Shown: positions 9,550-21,577, numbered from the stretch's first letter. The stretch: DNA of 64,000 nucleotides from Budorcas taxicolor (GCF_023091745.1 NC_068910.1:9708272-9772271), one strand, 5' to 3'. Notes: generated by a model from the sequence alone, not told the origin. Numbers and translations are program-made.

Positions 9550-12500
9550 TCAGCCATCCTTCTTTAATGTTCTGGACCAGTTTAGACACTCAGAGACCCC
9601 AGCGTGAAGATAATGCTGCAGCAGCTTGGGTCTGGGGATCCCCGGGAGGTCAGGCAGTGTGTCGGTGACTGGGGTCTGGGGGCCCACATTGTTGCTGCCA
9701 CAGTGGCCACCCCGGGATGGCTGGCAGAAATTCTGCTGGTAGGTGGTGTTAACGCGGAGAGGCTGGATCTGCACAAAGTGGACAAGGCGCTGGGGGAGGT
9801 CCCTGAGTCCTGACCCTGACCGGAACTCAGTCTGGTAGGAGGATTCGAGGGGCGGCGGCTGGCGCAACTCCAGTTCACAGGGTGCCCAGCGCAGGAAGGT
9901 ATGCTGCTGCCACAGGCGTGCCAAGTCTTTCCGCCTTCCGATTCCCTGTAGCAGGCAGTAGGGGCCCTTCTCAACGGTATGGGCTCTTGGCCCACAGTCT
10001 TGGCACCAGGTGATTCCTTGGGCCCCTCCTATACCCCAGCAGGCCTGGTGATGCCTGGCCTCCCTGGCCTGTACCCCAGCCTCTTTGAACTGCATCCCAG
10101 CCATGCCTTCCATTCCAGACCAAATGGAGGCCCAGAAAGTCAGTGACCCCTAGGATATTTGCACATTATCAGGCAAACTGGTGGAGGAAGCCAAAGCAGA
10201 GGGACCTCTGTTTGGGGAATGGTTGTTTGCCAGAGGAAAGAGGTTATCAGGCAGACAGACATTCCTCTGGATAAAGGAGTCTGCTCTGCTCACCATGTCA
10301 TCCCCTCCACCCTACCTCAATTTCAGCCTAGGCTGGAGGGCTGCCCATTCTCCTTCCTCTCTCCAGCACTCACCTTGTCGAAGGAAGTGCGGTTGTCATG
10401 CTTGGAGAAGAAGTGTTGCTGTGGTGGCTCCTTGAAAGACAGAAAGAAAGAGGGTGAATGGGGAAAAATGATGCTTAGCTGTCCCTAATATGCTACCTGA
10501 AGGTCCCATAGTGGAGAGAAGTTGCCAGGAGCCACCACCCCTAAACTGCCAACACCCTGAAAGAGCAGATACAAATTAAAGGAACAGCTTATTCCTGGAA
10601 CATCTCATCCCAGCACTTGCCCCCTAAGCAGAAGCCTTTGGGGTCTCTGATTGAGAGAGGGGCTGAGGCATCTTACTGGACATCCTTCATCAGTGGGGCA
10701 GCGCTTTAAGTTTCACACTGGGCCTTTAACACTAGATTGTTCACAACTAGGCTCCAGCTCTCTCCTCTTTTACTGTCTCATCAGTGACCCAGGCTCTTGG
10801 CACTAAATATTATACTACCTGGAAACTGACATTTTTCTTTATAGCTTGAGCTCTCTCCTGAACTTCAGACTAATTAGCCAACTGCCTGCTCCATATTTCC
10901 ATGTAAATGTCTAACGGACATCTCCAAACACATGTCTTGGTTCTGGATCATTTCGCAAAACCACCCCACCTACAGCCTCCCCCAGCTCAGGTCATGGCAG
11001 TTAGATTTTGCCAGAGGCAAAATCCCAGAGGCCACTTGAGTCTTCTTTCACACCCTGAATCCAGTGTACCAGGAAATCCTATTGATACTTCCTTCAATAT
11101 GTACCCAGATCAGACCACTTCTCATCATGGCCACTGCCTTCTCTGGTCTAAGCCACATTCTTCTGATGCCTGAATACTGCAAGAGCTTCCCACTTAGTGT
11201 CCCTGCTTCCAGCCTTGCCCCTCCAGCCTACTGTCCTCTTAGCAGGTAGAATAACTCTTAATATGTAAGTCAGATCACACTCCTGGTTTGCCAAAAATCA
11301 ATAGTTCCTCATGTTTATAAAAGTCAAAGCAATCACAGTGGTCCATGAGACCCACATGGTATTGATTTCTTCACTACCTCCAGCCACACTGCATCCTCCT
11401 GCTCCTCAAACACACTAGCTACTTCCACCTCAGACCTTTGAACTACCTCTTACTTCTGCCTGGGACTCTTCTCCTGGCTGGCCATGACTCCCTCTCACCT
11501 GTTACTTGGGAGGCCTTCCTTGACCACTAGAGTTCCATTGCCCCAACCCTGCATTTTTCATCTTCTAACATATTGTATGACTATATATGTTGCTATTCAT
11601 CATCTGATGCCTCTGACTAGAACACAAGCGTCTCATGGGTAAGGTCTGTCTTACTCACATCTGTAAGTCCAGCACTGAGCTTGGCACTGTGCTCAATACA
11701 TATTTGCTGTTAAATCAATGAACACGGACAGGGACTTCCCTGGTGGTTCAGTGGCTAAGACTCTGAGCTCCCAAGGCACGGGGCCTGGGTTCAATCCCTG
11801 GTCAGGGAATGAGATCTCACATGGGAACTAAGAGTTCCCATTCCACAGTTAAAGATTCCACATGCTTCAGTGAGGGGCTTCCCTGGTAGCTCAGCTGGTA
11901 AAGAATCCGCCTGCAACACAGGAGACCCCGGTTCAATTCCTGGGTCAGGAAGATCTGCTGGAGAAGGGATAGGCTACCCGCTCTAGTATTCATGGGCTTC
12001 CCTGGTAGCTCAGCTGGTAAAGAATCCGCCTGCAATGTGGGAGACCTGGTTTCGATCCCTCAGTTGGGAAGATCCCCTGGAGAAGGGAACAGCTACCCAC
12101 TCCAGTATTCTGGCCTGGAGAATTCCATGGACTGTATAGTTGCAAAGAATCGGACATGACTGAGTGACTTTCACTTTCACATGCTTCATTGAAGATCAAA
12201 GATTTTTTTAAAATAAGATCTTTCATGCTGTAAGTAAGACACAGCACAGTCCAATAAATAAATGGTTTTTTAAAATAATATTATTTTTAAAAAGAACCTA
12301 CTATATATAGCACAGGGAACTCTAAGTAATACTCTGTAATGACCTATATGGGAATAGATTCTAAAGAAGAGTGGATATATATACTTGTGTAACTGATTCA
12401 CCTTGCTGGACAGCAGAAACCCAACATTGTAAATTAACTATACTCCAATAAAAATTATTTTTAAAAATTTTATAGATTTTTTTTTTGATGTACCACATGG

Positions 12501-15500
12501 CTTGTGGGGTCTTTGCTCCCCAACCAGAGATTGAACCCCGGGCCCTCAGCAGTGACAGCACGGAGTCCTAACCACTGGACCACGAGGGAATTCCAAGGTT
12601 TTATAGATCTTAATACACACAAATGGGAAATCTGAATGAGAGAGGTGGATTATATCCATGTCAATGTCCTGGTGGTGATAGTCTACTATAGACTTGCAGA
12701 ATGTTATCACTAAGGGAAACTGGGCGAATCATAAAAGGGATCTCTCTTTACAACTTCTTCCAACTGCCTATGAATCTACAGTCATCTCAATAAAAATTTC
12801 AATTAAAAAATCTGGGGGTCTGGGGTATATTCCCACTGTTCCCCACCCCCGATTCTTCCTGGATCTCTATCCTTAGCCATGAAACTGTACACGGCCCTAG
12901 AATGTGGATGCCTTGGCTGTGGAAGGCAGCTCTGACTTTGGAAACTCACTATTCCTACAGTGACAGGATAATCTATCAACTCCCACTGACTTGAGTTTCA
13001 TTCTCACAACTGTGGGAGCCTGGTGAAAAGTGCAGTCATTTCCTCTCCGCCCAGGCAGTTCAGAGTATTCTTGTCCCCAAGGAGAATTTCACCTGCATCT
13101 TTGCTTCTAAACCACCGAGGGCTCCTTTTCCATTCAGGTAGTAAAGCCCATGGCCTCTGAGCAGGTAGGGCTTGGGCTAGGATACAAGCTGAAGAGCGCT
13201 TGGGGGAGAAGTAGGTTTCCTGGATGGGTTAGTGTTTGCCTGTGGGAGGGCTAAGAGCCCCTGTGGAGGCTGAACAGTGTGCAGTTAGGGGGCTACTGAG
13301 TTGGGGGGGCTCTGTGGCAGACTGAGGTGTGGTGGGGATGGGGCAGAGACAGGGACACACAGCAATCACGGTACCACAGGACCTGCCTCCAACCATGAGG
13401 CCCTGGCATAATGGTCTGATCTGGAGAACGAATAAGCCCAGGATTACATTTCCCAAGAGTCAGGCAGGTGAAGGCTAGAAATGAATTAATCTGGTTTAGA
13501 AGAAAAAAAGAGCAAAAAGAAAAAAGAATTTTCTTGCATCTGAATGACAAAATTCATATCTGCCCCAAACTAAAGGTAAATGGATGCCACATATTGGAAA
13601 GGTTTTCAACAAGAATAGCTGCAGTCAGCTAGCTGACACCTGGTATCTCTCAGCAAATAAGGGGGAAAAAATGTGCACCTTCCCAGAGCAGTTCCACTAA
13701 TTAAAACAGCTTTAGATCTAGAGTCAGGAGACTTGGCATTTGTACAACCTAAGGCCAAGACACATAGATCATGCTATTTTGGGTTGATGATAATGCCAAC
13801 ATATAACAAGTCTTGACTTTAATCAAAACAGGTCCCCAAATATGTCCCCTGCCCTGTTCCTGGGGGGACAGGCTGAGAGGACATTCAGGTCTTTGGGATG
13901 AGAGCTACCACTGAGGACTACTACAGACACCAAGCAGGAAGTGCCCAGGTTGCTTCTGTCCCCAGGCTACCCAGATCTCATCATTCTCTCGGGGGAGGTG
14001 GCCCCAGACGGGCAGTCTGGAGTCGCATTTGGGCCTGGCTCAGTACGCAGTGACAGACAGCCCTTCCAACTGAGCACGGTGAGGAAGCTCAGGCTCTGCG
14101 GCATGGCAGACTCTAAGACCCTGCTCCTGGCCTGGGAAAGCAATTTGTAGCGAATCCAGATGGCCAAGCAAGTAGGACCTGGCTGGAGGCCGGGAAGTAA
14201 GAAGCTGCAGTGGGTGGGGCAGGTTCCAGGCACACCTCCAAGTCCCCCCTCCACCCTGCTCTTTCCTAGGAGTCTGATGTGAACTCAGTTCTCACCAGGC
14301 TGACTTCCCTTGGACCTGAAAGGAAGCCGGAGAGGAGATGGAGGAGAGGGAGGAGATCTTTCTTCTCCTGGCTCCCTTTCAGGCCAGCCCTCCCCTGCCT
14401 GTGTCTTACCACTTCTCTCAGGATGGCCCTCTCCACACCACTCTCTCCTGGGTTCTAGAAGCCATGCCTTCCCCTTGTCCCTTCAGGCCCAGCAGTACTG
14501 GCCACTTGGTTGTTACCACCCTGTGAGACTGCCTTCCCCTGTAGCCCCCACACCTACCCCTTTATATGAATGCGCTCCTGACTGCTCCCGTTTTGAGTGG
14601 GCTTTTGCTGTTGGGCCACTGAGTGACACTCAGCATGATCTCCTCGTCTCTAGGCCTGGAAGCATGGAGGGCATAGGAGTCCAGCAGCCTTCTCCTGTTA
14701 TCCAGAAGCCTCGTCCAGCCACTCAAGGCCGCTTCTGCCATCACTCCCTTCCAGTCCACCTTGGTCACACATGGAGGTGAATGCGTGCACGCGTGTGTGC
14801 TAACTAAGTTGCTTCAGTCGTGTCTGACTCTGTGTGACCCTATGGACTGCAGCCTGCTAGGCTCCTCTGTCCACGGGAGTCTCTAGGCAAGAATATTGGA
14901 GTGGGTTCCCATGCCCTTTTCCAGGGAATCTTCTTGACCCAGGGATTAAACCTGGGTTTCCCGCCTTGTAAGTGGATTCTTTACCTTCGGAGCCACTAAG
15001 GAAGCCCATGGGGGTGGATACCTGCCACTTGTCATGCTGTTCTCCTGACCAGAGGAGGCTTCCTTCTCACTCCTGAGCCCCTGGACTATGAGGCTGACTG
15101 TGAGCTAGGCCACTGACTTTTAGGGCATCAAGGAATTCATGCTGAAGGACTGCAAAACTCAAGGCTTACTTCTTGGGTTCTGGAGGCTCTCACTCCATGA
15201 TCACCCATCCCACCTTGGCCCTGATCCTTCCTCCATTTAGAAGGAGCAGTGAGCAGCACTGTCCAGCCCGGTACCGGCTCTTATGCACCCTATCTGTTGG
15301 GGGAAGATCTCACAGTTCAGGGACGAGGGCGCAGGCCTCATGCAAGTCCTGGGGATAGGCTGGCCTCGGGTGTCAGTTCAGCTGTGGTTGGGCTGAGGAT
15401 GTTGCTCTTGCGGCCTGAGAGCAGCAGAATGTGGCCCAGCTGCCTGCAGGGCTGCTTCCTACCTGACAGCGCTGCAGGAACACTGCTGGAGGCTGGGGCT

Positions 15501-17434
15501 TGGCTGCAAGGCGGAATTCTCGAGCACTGTCACTCCTGAATTGGCCTCTGTAGTGCCCATAGAAGCCACTGTTGTGCTGTAACAAGGCAGGCTTGAGGGT
15601 GAATCCCACCCAAAGCCCCCTCCCAAGTCTTAGACCTCCCAGGCTAGAAGCCTTTCCTGGGCTTTCCTGACAGAATAAAAAGAATCAGAGGAGGAGGGAC
15701 AACCTGGAGAGGAGCCAACAGAGGACTGTCTCCATCCATCATTAGAACAGTTGGCCTCAGCTGTGCTGGGCAACCTGGGAGGGTTGTGTGTGTAAGCAAA
15801 GGATTCCTTCCTTCTGCTCACCTCCCTCTCTCCTTCTCTCTCTGTCTCCCTTCCCTCCTTCCTCTCCTTCCTCCCTTCCTTCCTCTGTCTCTCTCTTTCT
15901 TCAGAGCATCCTAATATGGGCTGGCAACCTGCAGCAGTGAAAAGACAGAAAGATCCTGGCTCCTGTGAACCTTTCTTCTAGGGAGGAAGTAAGACAAGTG
16001 ACTAGAGTCGGGAAAGAAAGAACCTGATGACTGGATCGAGAGTGACAGGCAGCAGGGGACAGCATCTCATGACAATGTACCTGAACGTGAGGAGGAATCA
16101 GCCATGTAAGGAGCAAAGAGCATCCTATGTGTGAGAACTGCAAGTGCAAAGATTCAGAAGGCAGAGAGAGACTTGTGTTGGAAGAACCAAAAAAAGAGAG
16201 AGAGAGAAACAACAAAAAAAGGCCTTATTGACTAAAAAAGACTGTGAGCAAGATGAAGAGAAGTGAGGTGGTCAGGGAGGGACAGGGCCTGGATTGGATT
16301 AGGAATATGGATTCTAAGAGCAAGGGAAGACTTCAGTAATGGAGGGAACCAGATGGGTTCTGAGTTGGGGTGACTTAGGAAGCACTGAGCAGAGTTTTGA
16401 GAACAGGGACACTATCTACTGGTGAGGTCCTTTCCTGGGGGATCTGAAAGGAAGTTCCCTTCCTTGTCCTCCCTGCATTAATAAAGGTCAAAGGTCCCTG
16501 AAGAGCAAAGATAAAATTGATCCATATTTTGCACCTATTGACAAAGTCATGAACCCTTGTTTGTCGCACACTTTGCTATTCTGGGGTGAACAGTGCACCA
16601 TCTGAAACTGGAACAACGGATGAACTTTCCAAAAGAAGTACTTCACCAAAAGTGGATACTTTTGGAGAGAATTTCAGAGACAGGACTGGCAAAAGACAAA
16701 AACGAGCACCTATCAGGGGTATAAGAAGCTGTATTGTACTGATGTCATGAGGCTGACAACATGGTTGACCATGTCCTGCCAGGGAAGTCCTGTCGTCCGA
16801 GCTCATGGTTCTCAGTGCTCCCTGGAGAGGATAGTGTGTCTAGCCCACTCCACAATCACAGCCCTGAGCAGAAAGAACCTGTCCCAAGCTGGCCTCTGAC
16901 CATCAAAATAGGCTTCTTATCTTTTCATCCCACTGAGGCCTTAGGTCATCCAACTTGTCTGCCCATTCTTCTACTACTGTCAGACCTTCCTCTCTATTCA
17001 GTTTATTTCAACAGTATTTACTGGACCTTGACTGTATTCCAGGCATGGGACAGAGGGCCAGAAAAAAAAAGTCTTTACCCTTAAGATGTTCCCGGTCTAG
17101 AGAGCAGTCAAACTACAGAAGTTTGGGAAGATCAAACAAAAGACTGGGAATAAATGGGGTGGCAAGAGGACTGAGAGGATCACCTAATCCAGGCATGAAA
17201 CCTGGAAGGAAGGGGGCACGGTATCAGGAAGAATAGGTCAGCTCTAGGGGGCCCACAGAATGGCATAGCAGGAATGGGCAGCTGGGGGGTCCTCTTCCAG
17301 CCTGGAGGCTAGATAAAACCCTTCTCACTTTACTCCCATGAGTCCTTCAAATTGCAGGTACTACCCCAGGGCCAGGGGCTAGGATTAATTGTAAAGTGCA
17401 TTCTTACCCAGGAGCCTACTAAAGCACTTTGCAT
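9550..17434 (-). CDS. C3orf84: C3orf84 ortholog (four coding exons)
   Basis: The coding exons on the minus strand are 17434-17408 (nine residues, MQSALVGSW), 15576-15463, 10430-10374 and 9966-9550 (stop TGA at 9552-9550). All introns are GT-AG in phase 0, and the joined frame is 615 nt, 204 residues. The protein matches what I recall of human C3orf84 (about 203 aa), including NSGFYGHYRGQF, AAKPQPPAVFLQRC, HFFSKHDNRTSFDKGPYC and LPGIPRPKLLQHYLHAGVSE. Its tyrosine/proline-rich, repeat-free make-up without membrane segments resembles small microtubule inner proteins of cilia and sperm tails. I believe the gene has been renamed CIMIP7 on that basis, but this is from memory. The acceptor before exon 4 (TTGAGAAG) has a weak pyrimidine tract. 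Confidence 0.93.
10860..11732 (+). mobile_element. L2 LINE 3' portion
   Basis: This is diverged but ordered similarity to the L2 3' end. It has segments like GGACATCTCCAAACACATGTC, a TTGGGAGGCCTTCCTTGACC block, a tract resembling 'tagaacataagctccatgaggg', and a final GGCACTGTGCTCAATACATATTTG ending near TGAA. It lies in C3orf84 intron 3. Confidence 0.8.
11731..12265 (+). mobile_element. CHR-type SINE, split by a Bov-tA insertion
   Basis: The copy begins GGGACTTCCCTGGTGG with a tRNA-like A box and B box (GGTTCAATCCC), runs to 11869, and resumes at 12178. It ends in the ACACAGCACAGTCCAATAAATAAAT tail typical of CHR SINEs. Confidence 0.88.
11870..12177 (+). mobile_element. Bov-tA SINE, with duplicated tRNA head, nested
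   Basis: Two tRNA-derived heads (CTTCCCTGGTAGCTCAGCTGG at about 11878 and again at about 11997) are followed by one Bov-A body ending CGGACATGACTGAGTGACTT. The insertion is flanked by CACATGCTTCA at 11859-11869 and 12178-12188. It therefore landed in the CHR copy later. Confidence 0.92.
12285..12467 (+). mobile_element. L1 3' UTR fragment
   Basis: It carries the common artiodactyl L1 tail: TATAGCACAGGGAACTCTA, GTAACTGATTCACCTTGCTG and the terminal AACTATACTCCAATAAAAAT, then an A/T-rich end. Confidence 0.85.
12478..12598 (-). mobile_element. CHR-type SINE, reversed
   Basis: It has a T-run at the left and a tRNA-like head at the right (TAACCACTGGACCACGAGGG). A target-site duplication TTTTATAGAT at 12468-12477 and 12599-12608 flanks it. 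It inserted into the A-rich end of the L1 tail. Confidence 0.92.
12609..14782. other. C3orf84 intron 2, no element recognised
   Basis: The sequence looks unique, with short frames on both strands. I find no exon with both splice sites and no clear repeat. Confidence 0.45.
14785..15008 (-). mobile_element. Bov-tA SINE, reversed
   Basis: A Bov-A body (GCTTCAGTCGTGTCTGACTC) at the left leads to the reversed tRNA head (GGAGCCACTAAGGAAGCCC) at the right. Imperfect flanking ATGGAGGTG / ATGGGGGTG may be a decayed target-site duplication. Confidence 0.88.
15577..17407 (-). other. C3orf84 intron 1
   Basis: It lies between the nine-residue first coding exon and exon 2. It holds a CT-rich low-complexity tract at about 15820-15902 and diverged old-repeat-like sequence at about 15.95-16.4 kb and 16.98-17.12 kb that I cannot name with confidence. 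Confidence 0.5.
15818..15902 (+). repeat. (CT/CCTT)n pyrimidine tract
   Basis: This is an almost pure pyrimidine stretch on the plus strand with CTTC, CCTT and CTCT units. It lies inside C3orf84 intron 1. Confidence 0.8.
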
Positions 17435-17600
17435 GTTTCCGGGAAAGGAGTAGAAAAGGTAAACTTTCCTCTTGTCTTTTTCAGGCTACTTCTGGAGAAT
17501 GAGCATCTCAGCAGGTCTATTTCTTGTTGCTTAGTGACAAAGGGAGGTTGTGACTACACAATGCTCCTGATTGTTGAGGCAGTGCCCAGCCTGCTACCCT
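17435..17600 (-). promoter_or_regulatory. C3orf84: Candidate C3orf84 5' leader and promoter
   Basis: This is the region immediately upstream of the start codon. It is not CpG-rich, unlike the promoters of KLHDC8B and C3orf62, which suits a tissue-restricted gene. A GTTGCTTAGTGACAA stretch at 17526-17540 resembles a half-conserved RFX X-box. The right half is poor, so this is weak. Confidence 0.25.
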
Positions 17601-18465
17601 CTTTGTGCTTTCTGCTTTGTTCTTCTCTTTGAGAGAAACCTGCCCCTCAGCACTAAAACCTGCCTCTCAGCTTGGGAGAGTTCTTATATATAGAAACATA
17701 TAAGGCTTCACAGTGGAGTCTGATGAACTCACAGTCAATGAAATACCAAAGAAGATTTTAGAGGCAAATCCTGTATTTTTAAAACTGTAACCATACTGCC
17801 AGGGATATAAATTTAGAATGCATTTCATGGAGTCAGAAGAAATGCTAAAGGGACTGGTGGCTCTTAGGATAAAAATGCTGCTTCAGAATAAGGCTCCGTC
17901 AAGTTCTCAGGAGTTTGTGGTAACTGAGAACACTAACTGTTGGCAGGTGAGTGTTACAAGGTCCCAAGTGAAGGAGGCGAGAGCATAACAGTGGAGCAAA
18001 AGCAGCAGCATGAAAATATCTGACACCATGGTTCCATTCCAAGCTAGCCTTAGGCAGATTATTGTCTCTCTCATTTATAACATAGGCATGTGAACATTTC
18101 ACTCCCTTTTCTAACATGAAGAAGCTGGTGATGAGCCTCTAAAAATGTGCCAGCGAAAAGTTCAACAACAGGAAACACTCAGCAGGGCTTGTGTCATTGG
18201 CACAAGCCCTACTAGCCAGAAAGTCCACCCTATTCGTATAGTTACTCTGGAGATCCCCTCCCACATATATTCACAACTACAGGAAGTTCATTGCTGTATG
18301 TGTATAGGGGAAGAACTATAAAAAGGCTGAATGGTTATCTAGAGCACAATGAGAAAACTGGCCTATAATTACACAATAAAATATTGGAGTTGCTATAACT
18401 TGGCTACAGATACTTGAATCCATAGAGATAAATCTTAAAAATGGTAAGTCAAGTAGTTGTAGAGG

Positions 18466-18594
18466 GAACTCCCTGGCAGTACAGTGGTTAGGAGTTGGCA
18501 CTTTCACTGCCAAGGGCCCAGGTTCAATCCCTCATAGGGGAACTAAGATCCCACAAAAGGTGAGATAGAGCCAAAAAGACAAAAACAAAAAAAC
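18466..18594 (+). mobile_element. CHR-type SINE, 5' part
   Basis: It starts GGGAACTCCCTGGCAGTACAG, keeps a B-box-like GGTTCAATCCC, and ends in an A-rich AAAGACAAAAACAAAAAAAC stretch. Confidence 0.85.
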
Positions 18595-19218
18595 TGTATA
18601 ATTTGACACAATTTGATTTATGTATATACCTATGAAACATAACCACGATCAAGATAGCAAACATATCTATCACCCTCAAGTTTCTTTCTGCCCACTCGTA
18701 TTCCCTCTCTAGGGCATTCACTGGCCTAAGGCAACTGCCGAGGCTGTTTGTCTTTCGATTATGATAGATTAATTTGCATTTTCTAGAACTTTATGTAAAT
18801 AGAATCATTCAGTTTGTGTTCTTTTGTGAATTTGTCTTCTCACTCAGTATACTTATTTTGAGAACTATCCATGTCATTGTACCTGTCAGCTGTTTATTCC
18901 TTTTTATTGCTTAGTAGTTTTCCATTGTGTGAATATGCCAAATCTCTCCTCTTGCTCTTTTTTTTAATAATTTATTTTTTAAATAGGTTTACTCTTTTAG
19001 ATTAATTTTAGGCTCACTGAAAAATGGGGAAGGTCCACAGATTTCACATATACTTTCTGCTCCCACACATGTGTACATTTATTATAAATGCTGATCCAAG
19101 ATCAACACATCATTATCACCCAAAGTCCACAGATTACCTTAGAGTTCACTTCTGGTGATGTACCTTCTATGGATTTGGACCAATATATAATATATAATGA
19201 TGTGTATGCACCATTATA

Positions 19219-20501
19219 TTAGGTTGGTGCAACAGTAATTGATGTTTTGCTTTGCTGAAAGTTGCCATTTGATATTACAATACATTTTTAAATAAATGTG
19301 GTTGTTATACATCATTTTAATGTGTATTTCTTCCTTTATGTGTTTTTGCTAATGACTTATTACTTGTCATTTATTTTAGACCAGGGAGACGATGTTAGAC
19401 AAGAAGCAAATTTGAGCAATTTTCTAACTCGAGTTCAAAATGGTTTGTAAAGCAGCAGACACAACTCACAAGATCAATGATGCATTTGGCCCAGGAACTG
19501 TTAATGAATGTACAGTGCAGTGGTGGTTCAAGAAGTTTTGCCAAAGAGACAAGAGCCTTGAAGATGAGGAGCACACTGGTCAGCCATCAGAAGTTGATAA
19601 CTCAAAAAAAAAAAAAAAAGAAGTTGATAACTCTAATTGAGAGCAATCATCAAAGCTGATCTTCTCACAACTACAGGAGAAGTTGCCCAAGAACTCAACA
19701 TTAACCAATCTATGGTCGTTTGGCATTTGGCAAATTGGAAAGGTGAAAAAGCTGAATAAGTGGGTGCCTCATGAGTTGACTGAAAATTTTTTAAAAAATA
19801 GTTTTGAAGTGTCTTTTCTTATGCTATGCAACAACCATGAACATTTCTCAATCAGATTGTGACATGTGACAAAAAGTGGGATTTTATATGACAACTGGCA
19901 ACAACCTGCTCAGTGACTGGACCGAGAAGAAGCTCCAAAGCACTTTTCAAAGCCAAACTTGCACCAAAAGAAAGGTCATGGTCCCTGTTTGGAGATCTGC
20001 TGATGGTTTGATCCACTACAGCTTTCTGAATGCCAGTGAAACCATGACATTTGAGAAGTAGTCTCAACACATCAAAGAGATGCACCAAAACCTACAATGC
20101 CTGCGGCAATGGTCAAGAGAAAGGGCCCAATTCTTCTCCACACCTGACTGCACGTCACACAACCAATGCTTCCAAAGCTGAACAAATTGGGCTATGAAGT
20201 TTTGCCTCATTGCCCATACTTACCTGACCTCTCGTCAACTGACTACCACTTCTTCAAGCATCTTGACAACTTTTTGCAGGGAAAATGCTTCCACAAGCAG
20301 CAAGAGGCAGAAAATGCTTTCCCAGAATTCCTCAATTCCTGAAGCATGGATTTTTATGCTATAGGAATAAACAAACATTTCTCATTGGCAAAATTATGTT
20401 GATTGTAATGGTTCCTATTTTGATTAATAAAGATGTGCCTGAGCCTAGTTATGATTTAAAGTTCACAGTCCAAAACTGAAGTAACATTTGCACCAACCTA
20501 A
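19219..20501 (+). mobile_element. Mariner DNA transposon, near full length, inactive
   Basis: The terminal inverted repeats begin TTAGGTTGGTGCAA at both ends, and a TA target duplication flanks the 1283-bp element (19217-19218, 20502-20503). The interior is a mariner transposase relic of the Hsmar1/SETMAR-like type. Fragments such as FGPGTVNECTVQWWFKKFC, SLEDEEHTGQPSEVDN, GLIHYSFLNASET and STDYHFFKHLDNFLQGK appear in order. Of the D,D(34)D residues, the first (19868-19870) and third (20241-20243) remain. The second lies where the frame reads ACC TGA (20142-20147), so it is lost together with a stop. Several other stops and frameshifts make it dead. Confidence 0.95.
19589..19633 (+). repeat. 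15-bp target duplication around a bare poly(A) tract
   Basis: Inside the mariner relic AGAAGTTGATAACTC occurs at 19589-19603 and 19619-19633 with only 15 A bases between (16 in the run). The site before the first copy (TC/AGAAG) fits a relaxed L1 endonuclease target. It looks like a retrotransposition event that delivered only the tail. Confidence 0.6.
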
Positions 20502-20753
20502 TAGTATCATACACAATAGTTTCACTGCCCTAAAAATCCTCTGTGCTCCACTTATTCAACCCTCCCACCCCCTGTAGCCCCTGGCAACTAGTGATCTTTT
20601 TACTATCTTCATAGTTTTGCCTTTTCTAGAATGTCATACAGTTGGAATCCTGCAGTAGGTAGCCTTTTCAAGATTGGTCTCTTTCATTTAGTAAATGAAA
20701 TGTATTTAAGTTTCCTCCATGTCTTTTCATAGCTTAATGTATAACTCTTTCTT

Positions 20754-21023
20754 GCTGCTGCTAAGTCGCTTCAGTCGTGTCTGACTCTGTGCGACCCCAT
20801 AGACGGCAGCTCACCAGGCTCCTCTGTCCCTGGGATTCTCCAGGCATGAACACTGGAGTGGGTTGCCATTTCCTTCTCCAATGCATGAAAGTGAAAAGTG
20901 AAAGTGAGGTCGCTCAGTCATGTCCGACTCTTCGCGACCCCATGGACTGTAGCCTACCAGGCTCCTCCATCCACAGGATTTTCCTGGCAAGAGTTCTGGA
21001 GTGGGATGCCATCGCCTTCTCTG
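20754..21023 (-). mobile_element. Bov-A2 SINE (dimeric), reversed
   Basis: Two Bov-A units (GTCGCTTCAGTCGTGTCTGAC and GTCGCTCAGTCATGTCCGAC) in minus orientation are preceded by the reversed AGC-rich end. The target-site duplication is AACTCTTTCTT at 20743-20753 and 21024-21034. Confidence 0.93.
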
Positions 21024-21394
21024 AACTCTTTCTTAGTCCTGAATAATATTTTATTGTCTGGATGTATCACAGTTTATTTATCCATTCACCTACTGAAGAT
21101 GAAATCTCAGTTGCTTCCAGGTTTTGGCAATTATGAATAAAGCTGTTATAAATATCTACGTGCAGGTTTTTCTGCATGCATACATTTTCAACTTTTTTTG
21201 GGTAAATACCAAAGAGCATGATTGATGGATTGGTAAGAGTAAGTTTAGTTTTATAAGAAACTGTCAAAACATACTCTGAAGTGGCTGTACATTTAGCATT
21301 CCCATCAGTAATGGGTGAGAGTTCCTGTTGCTCCATGTCCTCAACAGCATTTTGTGTTGCCAGCTTCTGGGTTTTGGCAATTCTTTTTGTTGCT

Positions 21395-21577
21395 GGGAAA
21401 CATTGAAGGCAGGAGGAGAAGGGGCTGACAGAGGACGAGATGGCTGGATGGCATTACCAACTCAATGGACCTGAGTTTGAGCAAACTCCAGGAGATAGTG
21501 AAGGACAGGGAACCCTGCTGTGCTACAGTCCATGGGGGTCACAAAGAGTCAGACATGACTGAGCACTTCACAACTGT
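21395..21577 (+). mobile_element. BovB (RTE) 3' end fragment
   Basis: It matches the BovB/ART2A 3' end on the plus strand: GGAGGAGAAGGGGCTGACAG, GATGGCATTACCAACTCAAT and AGAGTCAGACATGACTGAGC. Confidence 0.85.

Noticed and set aside
11870..12177. tRNA genes at the Bov-tA and CHR heads
   Set aside because: A and B boxes are present but the cloverleaf is degenerate and fused to SINE bodies. These are SINE promoters, not tRNA genes.
14310..14780. 156-codon plus-strand frame in C3orf84 intron 2
   Set aside because: It shows no similarity I recognise, and the region has no other gene feature.
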